Shown here one piece after another: positions 1-12,950 of a stretch of 64,000 bases of DNA (the stretch's first letter is position 1; every line of letters starts with the position of its first letter). The position numbers and the translations under genes were made by a program. Source of the stretch: Vigna angularis (taxonomy: Eukaryota; Streptophyta; Magnoliopsida; Fabales; Fabaceae); contig NC_068974.1 in NCBI RefSeq assembly GCF_016808095.1, forward strand, positions 33,635,090 to 33,699,089, read 5' to 3'. The notes under the pieces are model-generated. The model did not search any database and was not told the DNA's origin. It saw only the letters and a program-made list of their open reading frames with translations.

Positions 1-108
1 TACCAGACGTATTGATAATCATGAGACATAAAGAAACATATCTATGAATTACAAATAAGAATTGAAAAAAGAAAAAAAAAACAGAAAAAAGAAAAGTGAG
101 AGGTTTAC

Positions 109-267
109 CTTGAAGGCGTGACGGGCCTTGCACCCCATAAGCTGGAGCGTGCTCTGAAGAACGGGGCGCGTGTAGCGAAAGGACTCTTTCTTTTGCGCGT
201 CATCCACCACCACTATGTACAGTATCTTCCCCACCTCACCCATCGCACCTACAGATTGTTCATCCAT
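109..267 (-). CDS. First coding exon of an LPA1-like P-loop kinase gene (partial)
   Basis: The minus strand encodes 53 residues from an ATG at 267, including [19 protein letters not shown] followed by ARHAFK. I recognise this as the conserved N-terminus of the plant LPA1/2-phosphoglycerate-kinase-like P-loop proteins, linked to phytic acid accumulation in seeds. The reading frame ends at an AAG|GTAAAC splice donor (intron begins at 108), so the exon is exactly 53 codons in phase 0. The remaining exons, with the P-loop kinase domain, lie to the left of the window. A second in-frame ATG at residue 9 is an alternative start. The assignment rests on motif recall, and the kinase domain itself is not visible here. 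Confidence 0.68.
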
Positions 268-620
268 TCAAAACAAAAGCACAACAAAAGACAACCAAAA
301 ACAAATGTGCCCGACATTTATGCGATCGGGCCCACACGAAAGGAACTTTAACAGCAACGCAAGAGAGAAAAACCGTGGAGGCGACAACAACGACAATGTC
401 GATGAAACAATACAAGGTTATTGAAAAGGAAGCCTAGGGCATGGATTTTCCTCCGCCATTGTTTGACGATGAATGGATTGAACGGTGCGGCATTCTGGTA
501 TGTCCAATTCACTCTCGCCTCCCTTATTCTCACGATACCACTCTATTTCTCTCTCTATTTTCAATTTAAATAGCAGATCCAGGTTTTCCAAATGACGGAT
601 TTGCCCTCTTTTCTTCCGCG
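268..620 (-). promoter_or_regulatory. 5' leader and proximal upstream region of the LPA1-like gene
   Basis: This stretch lies directly upstream of the ATG at 267 on the minus strand and is less AT-rich than the DNA beyond it. It holds pyrimidine-rich tracts near 540-565 but no clear TATA box in the expected place. Short open frames on either strand have no recognisable similarity. Its role is inferred from position only. Confidence 0.35.
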
Positions 621-3194
621 AATTTCTTTTGCCGCGTTATTATTTTTATTATTATTATTTTTTCGGAATCTCACCGATAAACCCATTGGTCCCCTTCACC
701 TCCTTCAGTATCACCATGTTCAATTACATCAATAGTCCTATCCCATATCCCACGTTAATTATATCAATCACCTCTTTTCTAACTACTATAAAACTCACAT
801 ATATTTTATGCATATTCAAATAATGTAATAATATATTAAAGTAACTTCTATCAAATTTATATATACTTTTCCTTTTATGGTTACATAATTACAAATTATA
901 TTCATTAAAATTTTGTTCTTATATGTAATTTTAGATTGTTTAAAATGGCTCAAATAAAAAATTATTTGTTTTTCTTGTCATATTTCCAACTGATGAATTA
1001 CCAATTAAAGAAATACATTTCCATGTCAAACGATGGAATCTGTCTGGAATAAATCTCAATATTCAACTGAACTATTTTCATCCATCATTAGCAGAATTGA
1101 TGCTCATGATTAAAAAGTACATAGTTTAATTATACATCAGTTTTTTTTATTCAACGAAAATTTAATATTTTTTGTGTGTACTATGGAATAGGTGTATAAA
1201 ACATCCGATATATTCTCGTCAGTAATTTTAATTTATTAAGAAGTGATAACGAAACGTATTTATTGTTAATGAAGAATAAAAGGTTTTTTTGATGAAAAAC
1301 ATTTAGGTTAATAATAATAATAATAAATAAGAAGAAGAAAGATAAGTGAATACATGCATTTATAAGATTTTTTGTCTCCATAAATAAAACTAAACAAACA
1401 ATCAGAATCTTTATGCGAATTTAATTCATAAGTATTTAATTAACATACCCATATTATAATCCAGTATTTAATCAACATAATCGCTAAATGTGTTGAATTA
1501 CAAGACTCGGCATATATATAATAATGGAAACGTAATTTAAATTATAATCAAAATGTAATTCCAATTAGAATATATTTCAGATATGAATACGTTGAAGTTA
1601 ATATATTATTCTTATAAAAGAAAAAAAAAAGAGGATATATATTTCGTTCTAATTATATTCACGTCTCCTGACCAAAATAAAAAAAGTTATACTAACTTAA
1701 ATTCAAGTAATAAATTAATCAGACTCCTTTATTCATCATACATAAAAAAATGTGTCACGTAATATATGCATATATAGTTAAATATATAGTTATTATTAGT
1801 AAAAAAATTATTTTCTATAATTAATTATATTTATTTATTTATTTTAAATTCTACTAATTTCTACATGTATCAAATATTAATTAAAACTAAAATATTTAAT
1901 AAAATCAATAACTGAAGTAAAAGTAGTTAATTTTTTTAAATATAAAAATGTAATATTTTTAGTTATAAGTTAATAAATATAATTTACATGTGTAAAAAAT
2001 AGATAATGGACTATACATTTACAATATAAAATTATTTTATACGTATTTTTAATAAAGATTAAATATGTTTTTAATCTTTATAATTTATATGAAATTGAAA
2101 TTTTTATTTCACATCTTTTGATTTTTAAATTAGAAAAAAATATAGTTATTTTAGCATGATTAAATTATATTTGTTTGAAGTGTCAAACAATGTTTTAAAT
2201 TGATATTTAAATTCCTTTTATATTGTTTGACTTAAATATTAATCAGAAACTTTATTTAATATCTAAAACATTAACAACATTTAATTAAAAGAAGATATAT
2301 TTATTTTCAAAATTTATGAATTTGTATGTATTAAAATTTAAAATAATGAATTCAAATTTTGCATTGAATTACAAACATAGTTACCTTTAAAAAAAACATT
2401 TTCACAATAAATATTTTAAAAATTATATCAATAATGTATTTGTTTTCATTGAATGACGGTGTTAAGTTTGTTGTAAAATTCATACTCTGTACAATCTAAA
2501 CTCTTTTTCTTGAACGTTATTTTATTTTATAATTATTATTTTTCAATATTCTAACATTATGTTTGAAGCATGTTACTTTAAGAAGCAGAAGAAGTTGACT
2601 AAGTAAATATAACAAATAAATAAAGAACGGTTCCTATATGTCTGCGTTTGTCAAAGAAGAAGGAACCTTTTTTCTCTCCGGTTAGGTGACTGCTAATTAA
2701 AACGCAACTTCAACCTATTATTACACTCCTTTCCTTATTTTAATGGTTTTATTTTCAACTGGGCTTTGTTTTAGATAAACTGAAACTCAAATTTTAAACT
2801 TCAAATATTAGATTTATTAATCACAGATTAATTAATAAATAATAAACCTTTTCAAATAGTACAGCTTTTAATTTTTTTTTTATAAAAAAGAGAAACATAT
2901 CCCGAAGGATTGACTACTGAAACAATTATTAAAATAACTGAATTAGTCTCTAATCTTTTATTTGTTTAGCATTTTAATTTTTTCTTAATTTTCTTTTTTA
3001 TGGAGATGAAAAAAAAAACAATAATAATAATTGTATTCACATATGGAAACATGATTTTTTTATGTGACAATTTGTCAGATAATTTTCTTAAATTTAAATA
3101 TCTCAATTTGATATTTTAACAAATAAAAAATAACTAACCTTTATCAGTTACTTTTTAAAAATTTAAATATTTCAATTTAACATCTCAATCTATC

Positions 3195-3198
<4 letters not shown>

Positions 3199-3228
<30 letters not shown>
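3199..3228. repeat. (TA)n microsatellite
   Basis: About 15 uninterrupted TA dinucleotides within AT-rich intergenic DNA. Confidence 0.95.
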
Positions 3229-3234
<6 letters not shown>

Positions 3235-3429
3235 TCTCGTGTATTAAATTTTAATTGACAAAAATAATTTCATATATTATAAATTTTAAGTTTTAAGGTT
3301 AAAGATATTTGAATAATTTTTTATTTTAGTTTTTTTAAATTAAAAATAAAAATTGTTAAAATATTCTTATGTTTAAAGTATTTTTTTGGAAATAAAATTT
3401 ATTTTCAACTAAAATTTGATACATCAGCA

Positions 3430-3431
<2 letters not shown>

Positions 3432-3507
<76 letters not shown>
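3432..3507. repeat. Long (TA)n microsatellite
   Basis: Roughly 38 consecutive TA dinucleotides. Long perfect TA tracts of this kind form cruciforms easily and are usually polymorphic in length. Confidence 0.95.
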
Positions 3508-3509
<2 letters not shown>

Positions 3510-4270
3510 CTCTTGTTAACACAAAAAATATTCACTATTAATTTTTGTAAAATAAAAAAAAGCCTATATTTGAAAAAAAAAATTTCCTACATTCTGCTTT
3601 TTAATTATCTTAGAGCTTATTTGAAATATAAAAGTAAATTAGAATAATAAAACAACGGTGGAAACCATTTTTCTATATTCTTTATTGAATCTACTTAACT
3701 TGCTAGAAACCTGACTAAACATTGAAATTTTAGATTATTCTTTTCTTTTAAATATGAACTAAAACTGATGTAGCCCCTTTCGAGAAGATGAAAAAAGTCA
3801 AATTTATCCAGAATCAGATCTATTGTCATTGTTTAGATTTCTTACTAATGGTTGAACGTGTTTTGATGTTATTTTAATGTATTGATTCTTTTAATTATTT
3901 TCACCATTGTATATTTTATCAATCTGTAAACATCTCTCTTAGATAAAACATTTTATAACAGAAAAAAGAAATAAAAGAAAGAGATAATTTTTTTATAAAT
4001 TTAATTTAATTACAAACGAATGATAAACATATATTTTTGTAAATTAAGTTAAAAAAAAGAATATATTTTACCATTTATAAATTAATTTGTATATAAACTA
4101 ATTTACTTCCTTCATTTTTCTTTATTTATAAATTGTTCCTAAACCATGTAACGTGCAGTTGATTTTGACGGTGGATAGCGATATATCATATCTATGCAAC
4201 TTCCTTTTGTCGTATTTCTTGCATGCATATACTGACATTTATCTTCTTTCTTTAATTGCTTTGTCACATT

Positions 4271-4272
4271 CT

Positions 4273-4352
<80 letters not shown>
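4271..4352. repeat. Compound (CATA)n-(TA)n microsatellite
   Basis: Six to seven CATA units run into about 28 TA dinucleotides. The hydrophobic Tyr/Ile open frames across it are artefacts of the repeat. Confidence 0.95.
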
Positions 4353-4355
<3 letters not shown>

Positions 4356-7300
4356 GAGTTAGAACTTGGACTTTGAACGAGCAAGAGAGGAAGATCAGTC
4401 TATTAATAGATGAGATAAAAAAAAAACACATGTAAATATCTTCATATTTAACATCTTTTAAAAAATTTATATATTTTAAAATAATATATTTTGCTTTCAT
4501 CTAATTGAAAAAAATACTAGAAACAAAAGAATATCTTTCATTCTATCCACTAAAGAAACAAAAATGTATTTATTAATCATCTGTCACTAAAATTGTCTTT
4601 TAGTATATAGATTTTGTTTGATAAAAGATCGTTATTATATTAAAATACAACTCTATAGTATTATTCCATACTAGTATTGTCGAATATGTATTTGTTTTGA
4701 TGAAAATTCAAAAATAATTATATTAATATTTTTACTTCTACTAAAAAACTATTATTAACAAATAGCACTGAAAATAAAATGTATCGATTGATTTTTAGTA
4801 ATGTAAGTTATGCGAGTTATGTAAGTATCCATTTTGTATGAGTTTAGAGAAAGGTTTGACGAATAAATAATTTAACAAATTTATAAATAAAAAACTAAAT
4901 AAGTTTTTATTCTTTAAAACATTCTTATCTTTATAATCTATTCATTATAACATATGTTATGTGAAATATATTCTTTTTTTAATTAGCATAAATTTTTCTT
5001 TTTCTCTCAGATTTCAAGATTTTTTCATGCATTGGTTGAGATTCATTTTTGTATGTGTCCTAATATTTGTTAATCAGGTTACTAAAATGTAAGTTAGGAG
5101 TTTTCTAACTTTTTGTTATTTTTTATGTGGCTGAAATGAAGCGTATAAAATTTTATGGTAAGGAAAGTAAACTGAAGTTATGAAGTTAAGTTTTATAGGA
5201 AATTGCGAATTCTTACTTAGATACTCTGTAAAATGAACTGGGATTAATATTAAATATACTTTGATGATGAATTTGTAATATTGAAATAAAAATTGAGTAT
5301 TTTATAATGAAAGAATGTATATTTTAAATCAAACTAAATTAAGATATGATATATTTTGATTTGTATTAAAGAATAAATGTTTAGAACTAAAGTGGGTGAA
5401 ACAATATGCTCAACAAATAATAAATATCGCTAGATGAAGTTTTAATTTGACTCTGATATTATGTTAAGAAATGGATTTTAAACCTAACTCAATCCCATAA
5501 CGTAAGACTTCCAACAAAGAATGTTCAAATAGTGACATTTTAATGTTTTAATACAACATTTGCTCAAATGTCCAACCAATCACTTAAGTGATAGAGCTCC
5601 ATGATTTAAATCATAGTTTATAATTTGAGGAAGAAAAATGTAAAGATAATTATCTCTTCTTTTGAGGAATTAGAAACCTAAATACTTTTTAGATGCTCAA
5701 GCAAATGACTGACTGAATCAATTGTTCTTTTTGTGAGGTTTTTGTTGTTCAAATTATAAATGATAAATCAGACAAGAGATAATACATAACAACTCTCTCT
5801 CCATTAAGAATATAACATTAAACCTCATGAGTGTCACTAAGCGACATTAAGAAAATCAAATAACTTTCCATTATCAAGTGAAGAATGTTAATCAAGCGAG
5901 AATGTTGTACTAAAGTAACATCAATGTTTAAATTCCTTTGTTTCAATGGTGTGTTTAAATTATATAAATCCTTTTGCACAATTGGTTAAATGTTATATAT
6001 GTTTATGAGATGGATATGATAATTAAATGAGTATAGATTGGTATTGATGTAATTATATTTATAGTTTGAATGAGTTTTGAGTTTAATAAAGTTAGGTGTT
6101 ATTTGAATTGAATGAGGGACAATAAATACTTAAGGTAATAGTTTAACCTAGTTTATAACTAGTGGTATTAAGTATTACAATCCATTACATAAAGAAAATA
6201 TCCTAGTGTCATTAATACTTTAAATTATGTAGATTAAGATATTAAGTAGTGGAAAGTTTAAAGAGGTTATTGTATTCAATTCTCTAGTGCATTGCTTTCA
6301 GGTTTCTCATAGGTTTTTATATGCTCAAGTTGTTGGTATATAATGAAACCGTTTCTGATACATTTTTTTCAATTATTGTGGTGTCTTTCTTAGTCCTATA
6401 TATGTTAATATAATAGATATACATGTTTTGATTTTTTTTTTCCTTAGGACTAATGAGCTCCATTAAATATGGAGATTATTAAGGATATCTATTATATTAT
6501 ATCTAGGTATGATGATTTGCTATGATATAATAGTTTATGATTTGCTATGAAATATTTTTATGTTAGCTTATTATTGTTTATTTTTTGTTGTTTGATCATT
6601 ATGATCAAATACAAGAGTAAATGGAGTTTTGTATCAAAGAAATTGTCCAAAAACTATACAAAGAAATTAAGATAAATATTACATTTTGAAAAATTTTACC
6701 TTTTGTATATATTATTTATTTGATGTAAAGTTCAATATTTTGTATATAATAGGTAAGATATTGTCTTTTAAGTTAAGTTTTAAATGAATAAAGACGTGGA
6801 AGCGTTAGACGTTTATTCTTTATCTTATTAAAAATTCTATCTATCTACAATTTTTTGTTTTCTAAATACTTTGAAGTTTAGAGAAGAGTGTGACTGTTGT
6901 AATTTTGTTATATTATAACTCTAAAATGAACAAGGTTTTTGTATCATAGTGAGCTTTGGTAAGCAGTTTAGTCCCAACTGAAGATTTTTTTTTTCTCTTT
7001 CTTTTTTGGGGTTTTAGTAAATGAGAGATGTTATTGATATAGAGATCCATAGTTGAAAGATTATATGGATATCTATTGGAATTTTTTGTAGTAATAAGTG
7101 AACCTTAACTTTACGGATCTACATTACATCTAGGTATGATGATTTAATATTTTACATCTAATAAACATTTTTTAATTGTTAGATATACGATAAGCATGTG
7201 ATTGTGGAAATAAACTTATATGCATTTATGGATAGAAGATATGTTCATCATATAAGAAATAGTATTGTTTTAAAGCATAGTAGTAGTCTAAATGGTGTTT

Positions 7301-8909
7301 TGAATGAATTGAAGTATAAACTATAGTTGTTTTTAGTTTCTTTATTAATCTAAATAACATTCCTTTTGAGTTTAATATTACTTAAGCTATAACTCACTAA
7401 GCCAGGTTCAATTAATGTGTAATGTTACAATCACCATTCACTATCACTTAATGCTAATGTGGATGTTCATTTTCAAATTGGTATATCTAACTAGTTTAAT
7501 ATAACTCCTAATCTTTTATGTTTTACCTTTGAACTTTGAAAAGTCAAACAAGCAAATACATACTTAATTAACCATATTTGACCACCATAAAGACTATATC
7601 AAATATTGATACATTGTACTCATATTAGGATGAAGACTCAAGTTGTTATTTTGACTATCATCCATAAACAACTTTATAAACTCGTTATCAATAAAGAGAA
7701 AATCAATTACTTATAGTTTTACCGTTTATTTATCTTGTAATTAATGTGAGATTTCCATAGTTAATCTCATTTTGTCAACGATAAAAATATATGTTAAACA
7801 TCGCTTGTTATTTTTATTAATGTTGCAGTTTAACATGCAAATACACAGAGGTTAAACTTTACTTTCTTTTACAATAACGATAATAAAATATAAATATATA
7901 TACATGTATGATTTTATAAATTATAATTCTATGAAATTGTGAAGATGGTTTGATGCAATTAAGGGCGAAAACAGTGGGCATATACGGTAGAAGTGGGAAG
8001 CTTGTGATTTAGGAAAAAAGAACGTTGCAGCAACTTCATCGTCAGCATCGTGAATGACACACGTGTGCATTGACACTGTGAAATGGCAACACGTGGGGTA
8101 AGTAACAGAAGTAGGGTTGATAGACTCACACGCACACATTTTCATATATTCTAACACCGTTTCATTTTGCGTAGATAAGTTTGAATTCAACGTGGATATC
8201 AACTGATTTATTTATTTGTTTACATTTTCAAGTAAGTTTGAATTTATAATGATTTAAATATCAATTTTTATTTAATATTAAAAAAACATAATTAAGTTTC
8301 AATCAATTAATCTGTTAATATATTTTTAAATAATTTTTATTAAAAAAAACAACTTCTATTTAAACTGTTATGTTCTTTTTTTCTTTTTCTAATTCATCAA
8401 TGGAGATTTCTTCTCTTAAGGATGAGTTAATTGATGAATGAGAAAGAATTGAAGAAAAATAAATCCGTTGAAGAGAAGCTTAAACAATAAAATAATAATA
8501 CAATCATGAAAATATTTTCAATATTTAATAAATTATTTTTCTATAAAAAGTTAATTAAAATGTCTCCAGTTTATTACCTAATTTTTAAATGAAAGACTTT
8601 TTTTCAATATTCCTTGCTTTAACTTCCGGGCAGGAACTTTATTATAATGTTATTTTAACTATTATTACTTTAAATAATGGGGAAAAAGAAAAGGAGAACA
8701 GGAAAACGAATAAGTTTAGAATAAATTATAATTCTAATAAAAATAAATAAATTTTAAGCCTTATTCAAACTTAAGAAATTTAGCTGTAAAATAAAATGAT
8801 TGAAATTCAACTTTTTGATATATTGAACTTAAATAAAAGAACGACTTATCGATGTTATTATAATTTTATAATGGAATGATTCTGATACCAATTACATGGA
8901 GAGTGAACA

Positions 8910-11527
8910 TGTAAGGACCGTCTATTCTTTGGAAAAGAATAGTGGTGGAGGTGGGCCTCATGTGGGTGGTTACACGTTTCTGGAAGAAGGAGGGGCGGCT
9001 GCATTTTTGGAAGTGGGTCTCTCCACCTTTGCTGAACGTGCTCCAAGCACCACCAGGAAGCCTCCATCAGCATTATTTTCTTTTGGGCAGCAAACGTGGT
9101 GGTGGGTCTTCCCACTTTGAAAGTGTTCCAGCCACCAAGAAGTGCTCCAAGCACCATCATCACTTACCTTCATAGTGGGATTGAGCACTGAGGATAGAGA
9201 AGGGGGACGGCTGAGCTGGCACCAGCAGTGGAGTACACCAATTCCTTTCTTCTTAAAAAGGGAAATCAGGGATTGAAGGAGGTTGGATGCTGCAGCTGGA
9301 GAGGAGAGTAAGCTTGCTGCAGACTTGGGAGAAGTGAGGCAGAGGTCGTCCGGCGTTGTAGCTGCAAGCTTGAGGAAGGTAGATTCAAGTGAAGTGTTGG
9401 GTGCTACATCCAGAGGTGAGGCAGAGAACGTCCAGAGCTTTACTGAATTCAAGATTTGCTAGGAGGTCTTCAAGAGGTAAGGGGAGTTGGATTTTTGGGA
9501 TGTTGATAGTGGTTGCATGAGTAGAATGCTGGAAAATTGTGGTTGTATGTATGGTTGGACTGAAATTTATGTATTGATTCATGTATGTAATCGTATATGT
9601 TTTTAGAATTGGAAGGAAATTGGAATTTCATAGCTTTCTAGTCTTTTGGAGAAGAAGTGAGGTAGTGATTTTGAGTATTTGGGGTCTAGAGTGTTATTGA
9701 GCCTTTGGAACAGTTTCATCCACTGTATTGTGACTTGTTAGAGCCATCAAATTGATCAAAATAGGTGCAAAGTTGTAGAATTGGATTTTGGGTATCTAAG
9801 TTGTGAAGATTGGAATTTTGTGGTTGAATTTGAGTATGAATCCCTTAAGAATTGAATAAGGGACGTTTATAATCAATTAGATGAGTCCAACCTAATATAA
9901 AACATGAATTTAGGGTGTTAGAAGTTAATAAAAAGGGTTGAAAATGGTAAAACGAGGTTCTGGCCTCAAATCTGCAGAATTCTGCATTCTGCAGAATTCT
10001 CGCCCGGGCGCCCCTGTCGCGCCCAGGCGCGAGTGGCACTGGAAACGCCGCGCCCAGTATGTCGCGCTCGAGCGCGAGATGCTGCGGAGCGCGTTCGTCC
10101 TTGCAAGTTGAGCGTTCGTCCAAATAGTTGGCGTTCGTCCGAATAGTGAGCGTTCGTCCTTGAGTTGCAAGTTGAGTGTTCGTCCAAATAGTGAGTGAGC
10201 GTTCGTCCTTGAGTGCATGTTGAGCGTTCGTCCAAACAGTTAGTTGGCGTTCGTCCGAATAGTTGAGCGTTCGTCCAAATAGTGAGTGAGCGTTCGTCCT
10301 TGAGTGCATGTTGAGCGTTCGTCCAAACAGTTAGTTGGCGTTCGTCCGAATAGTTGAGCGTTCGTCCGTGCATGTTGAGCGTTCGTCCAAACAGTTAGTG
10401 AGCGTTCGTCCGAATATGGAGCGTTCGTCCAGTGAGTGAGCGTTCGTCCAATAGTGTCCAGTGAATAGTGCTCGTCCAAATAGTATTTTTCAAATATGTT
10501 GAATTTTAAGTTCCTTTGCTTTTAAATTGAACTATGTGTAATAATGTTTGGAATATATGCTGTGATGAAATTTACGTGAAAGTATGTGAATATATGAGAT
10601 ATGTTAATTTATTGTGAAAATATAATTGTGAATGTGGACAATGAATTGGAGTATGATTTGGACATCTCGGGGAGAGATGGACGAAAGTGTTATGAGGGGC
10701 GTTGTTGTTGTTCTGTATAACTGTAGTGAACTTTGTATTTTGGTCTGTCTATCCCTACACTCAAAGCATTGTTGGTACTCAAGTAGAGGAGAACAATGTA
10801 AGTGGTGAGAGTAGAGGGAGGTCCTCGTCTATAGTCTTTGAATTTAGACATAGACAGCTTGGGGGATTTACCTTGCTAGTGTTGGAGAAAGACCAGCTGA
10901 ACTATGCAAGTGCAAAGACGACTGATAGTTCGACAGTTATACAAATCCGGATGAGTCGTGTGTTGGGAATTTACCTTGTATAGTGTTGGAGAGTGCCAGC
11001 TGAACTATGCGAGCGTAAATATGAGTTATGACTTACTCTGCATAGTGTTGGAGTGTGCCAGCTGAACTATGTAGGTGTAAGGATGAGTTGTATGAGGTTA
11101 TGAGATGTGGTTTATGAGTATGTTTTAATTGTTCCTGTATATGATGACATGAAGTAACTGTGTTGTACTTCTAACATGCTTTTATATCTAGCTCACCCTT
11201 GCATTGTTTTTGTTATGTGCTGTTTGGGTATGTGTCTTTGGCGATGATCATCCACTTGGATGGGAGCAGATGTTGTCGCGGAGATTCCTTTGGAGCAAGA
11301 GCTGGAGGATACTAAGGTTGCGGAGTAGTCTTCTTAGGAGTTGCCCATCTGAGCACGTGTAGTGTTCGACTCTTTAAGCTATTTAAGTTTGAATTTCCGT
11401 TTTCTTTTATTTTTGGATGACTGTAATTTTACATTTAATTACACGTCATGATCCGACTGTTCTCTATATTTGGAATGTTGACGTCTTGATTATGTAATAT
11501 TTGTTATTATATAATCGGGATGTTACA
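8910..11527 (+). repeat. 5' LTR of the gypsy element
   Basis: A 2618-bp LTR with TG...CA ends. Reading through by eye, it differs from the 3' copy at only one base (G at 10408 against C at 15098), which points to very recent insertion. It contains a GC-palindrome block (about 9999-10082) and an array of GCGTTCGTCC units (10083-10480). Open frames within the array are repeat artefacts. Confidence 0.93.
9999..10480 (+). repeat. CpG-dense module: GC palindromes plus GCGTTCGTCC array (5' LTR)
   Basis: Palindromic GC-rich stretches (CGCCCGGGCG, GCGCTCGAGCGC) are followed by about 18 units of G(A)GCGTTCGTCC separated by short AT-richer spacers such as AAATAGT or TTGAGTGCATGT. The CpGs are retained almost everywhere, which is notable in plant transposon DNA. 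An identical module lies in the 3' LTR at 14689-15170. Confidence 0.85.
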
Positions 11528-11531
11528 TTAA

Positions 11532-11543
11532 TGGTATCAGAGC
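11532..11543 (+). promoter_or_regulatory. Primer-binding site, initiator tRNA-Met
   Basis: TGGTATCAGAGC lies 4 bp after the 5' LTR and is complementary to the 3' end of plant initiator tRNA-Met. Complementarity stops after 12 nt. Confidence 0.85.
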
Positions 11544-11663
11544 AGTTCTTCCTTAGAAACCTGTAGGTTGTGGGTGTGTTTCGTTTATGTTTGTGTACTC
11601 TGGTTTCGTGTTGGGAGTTGTGTTGGTTAAGTTGGACTGATAGTCTTTCTTTCTGAACAGAAG

Positions 11664-12950
11664 ATGGCATCTAGATCTCCTCCTCCCTCCGATGTCGATC
11701 CGTCTGACTCTAATCAGATGTTGAATGCTGTGCTTCAGGCGTTGCAACAACAAAATGTTACACTAGTTCAGCAGAATTCCATAGCCTTGCAGAATCTGGA
11801 AGCTGCAAGAGTGTCTGCTGAGAACGCCAGAGCGTCGGCCGATACCACCCAGAGACAGTTCTTGGATGTGATGACTAGTGGCAGGATTCCCACCGGTCCT
11901 TCTTCTTCGGCTGCTCCAACTCAAGAATGGAGTTTGGAAAATTTCTTGCAGCATCATCCCGCCAAGTTTGATGGCAAGTGCTCACCAGATAAAGCCGATC
12001 AGTGGCTTCGTGATATGGAGAGAGTCTACAACGCCAAGAGGTGTCCTGATGAAAACAGGTTGTCCTATACTGAGTATCTATTGACTGGAGGGGCAAGCCA
12101 CTGGTGGAGTAGTGCACAGATGATCTTAGAGGGAACTGGAACCCCTATCACATGGGACTTATTTAAGAAGAAGTTCTATAAGGAATATTTCCCTGACACA
12201 CTTAGATATGCTAAGGAAGTGGAGTTTTTGGAGCTAGTGCAGGGAAATATGTCGGTATCTGAGTATACTGACCGCTTTAAACATCTTCTTAGATTTAACA
12301 CCATGAAAGTGGATGAAGAGTGGCAATGCCGCAAGTTCGAAAACGGGTTGCGCGGTGACATCAAGCTCTTGGTGAGAGGTCACCGTCTGAGAGAGTTTCC
12401 AGCTCTTGTGGAAATGGCTAGGGATATGGAGAAGACAAAGAATGAATCTGAGAGACAGCAGAGTCGACCTACTAGGAATGGGGGACCATCTGCAACTCGT
12501 AATGAAGTCAGCATTAAGAAGACCCCTTATGCTAGACCATCATTTTCTCATGAGTCTAGGGGTTCATCCTATCACCCATCAGTGCAGGCAGGACCAGCCA
12601 GCCCATCCGGCATCGTGAGATGTTATACCTGTGGAGGACCTCATTATCGGAACAACTGCCCTATGGGAAGGGGAGCAAAGAAGTGTTTCAAGTGCGGCAA
12701 AGAGGGGCATTTTGCTGTAGAATGTACTTCTACAGTAGTACCAAGTTCTCAGGCACAGAGGACTGGTTTGCCTCCACCCAGAGGAGGTAGCAGACCTCCG
12801 ACAGTAGGCAGAGTCTACGCCTTGGTGGGATCAGAGGCAGTCAGCTCAGGTAATGTTCTCATCTTTAGTTGTTTATTTCTTGGTGTGCCTTTTGTTGTTT
12901 CTTTTCGATTGGGTGACAACACACTCCTTCGTATCGAAGGCAGTTGTTGA
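11664..12950 (+). CDS. Gag (capsid-nucleocapsid) of the gypsy element, intact frame
   Basis: A 428-residue frame starts at an ATG 121 bp after the primer-binding site. Residues about 18-60 are Gln/Asn/Ala-rich and probably coiled coil; about 85-235 match the retrotransposon Gag fold (W-x-L-E-N-F...HHPAKFDG, then ...WWSS and ...FKKKFYKEYFP). Two zinc knuckles follow: C320-C332 (CX2CX3HX4C) and C341-C354 (CX2CX4HX4C). After about residue 385 it enters the protease region, but the frame shifts just before the catalytic Asp-Ser/Thr-Gly site and ends at 428. The gag portion looks complete, so it could still make particles. The frame and knuckles are seen directly; assembly competence is inferred. 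Confidence 0.9.
   Translation: MASRSPPPSDVDPSDSNQMLNAVLQALQQQNVTLVQQNSIALQNLEAARVSAENARASADTTQRQFLDVMTSGRIPTGPSSSAAPTQEWSLENFLQHHPAKFDGKCSPDKADQWLRDMERVYNAKRCPDENRLSYTEYLLTGGASHWWSSAQMILEGTGTPITWDLFKKKFYKEYFPDTLRYAKEVEFLELVQGNMSVSEYTDRFKHLLRFNTMKVDEEWQCRKFENGLRGDIKLLVRGHRLREFPALVEMARDMEKTKNESERQQSRPTRNGGPSATRNEVSIKKTPYARPSFSHESRGSSYHPSVQAGPASPSGIVRCYTCGGPHYRNNCPMGRGAKKCFKCGKEGHFAVECTSTVVPSSQAQRTGLPPPRGGSRPPTVGRVYALVGSEAVSSGNVLIFSCLFLGVPFVVSFRLGDNTLLRIEGSC

Larger units (their letters stand above)
621..8909. other. AT-rich intergenic DNA without recognisable genes
   Basis: About 8.3 kb of strongly AT-rich sequence with stops in every frame and only short accidental open frames. It contains three long microsatellites, listed separately. 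The only less AT-rich island is about 7920-8200; it has two ACACGTG cores near 8057-8096 but no recognisable protein. No complete transposon ends were found. Confidence 0.7.

Noticed and set aside
118..424. Plus-strand open frames over the first exon of the LPA1-like gene
   Set aside because: Antisense shadows of the minus-strand exon and its leader.
4153..4500. Tyr/Ile-repeat open frames over the (TA)n tract (also near 40257 and 44100)
   Set aside because: Simple translation of TA dinucleotide repeats.
7921..8202. A 93-codon minus-strand frame
   Set aside because: No similarity recognised, no splice or promoter context; left as non-coding.
9845..10479. Several overlapping open frames with Thr-Asn/Asp-Glu-Arg repeats in the gypsy LTRs
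   Set aside because: They arise from the GCGTTCGTCC array, occur in more than one frame, are duplicated exactly in the other LTR and resemble no protein.
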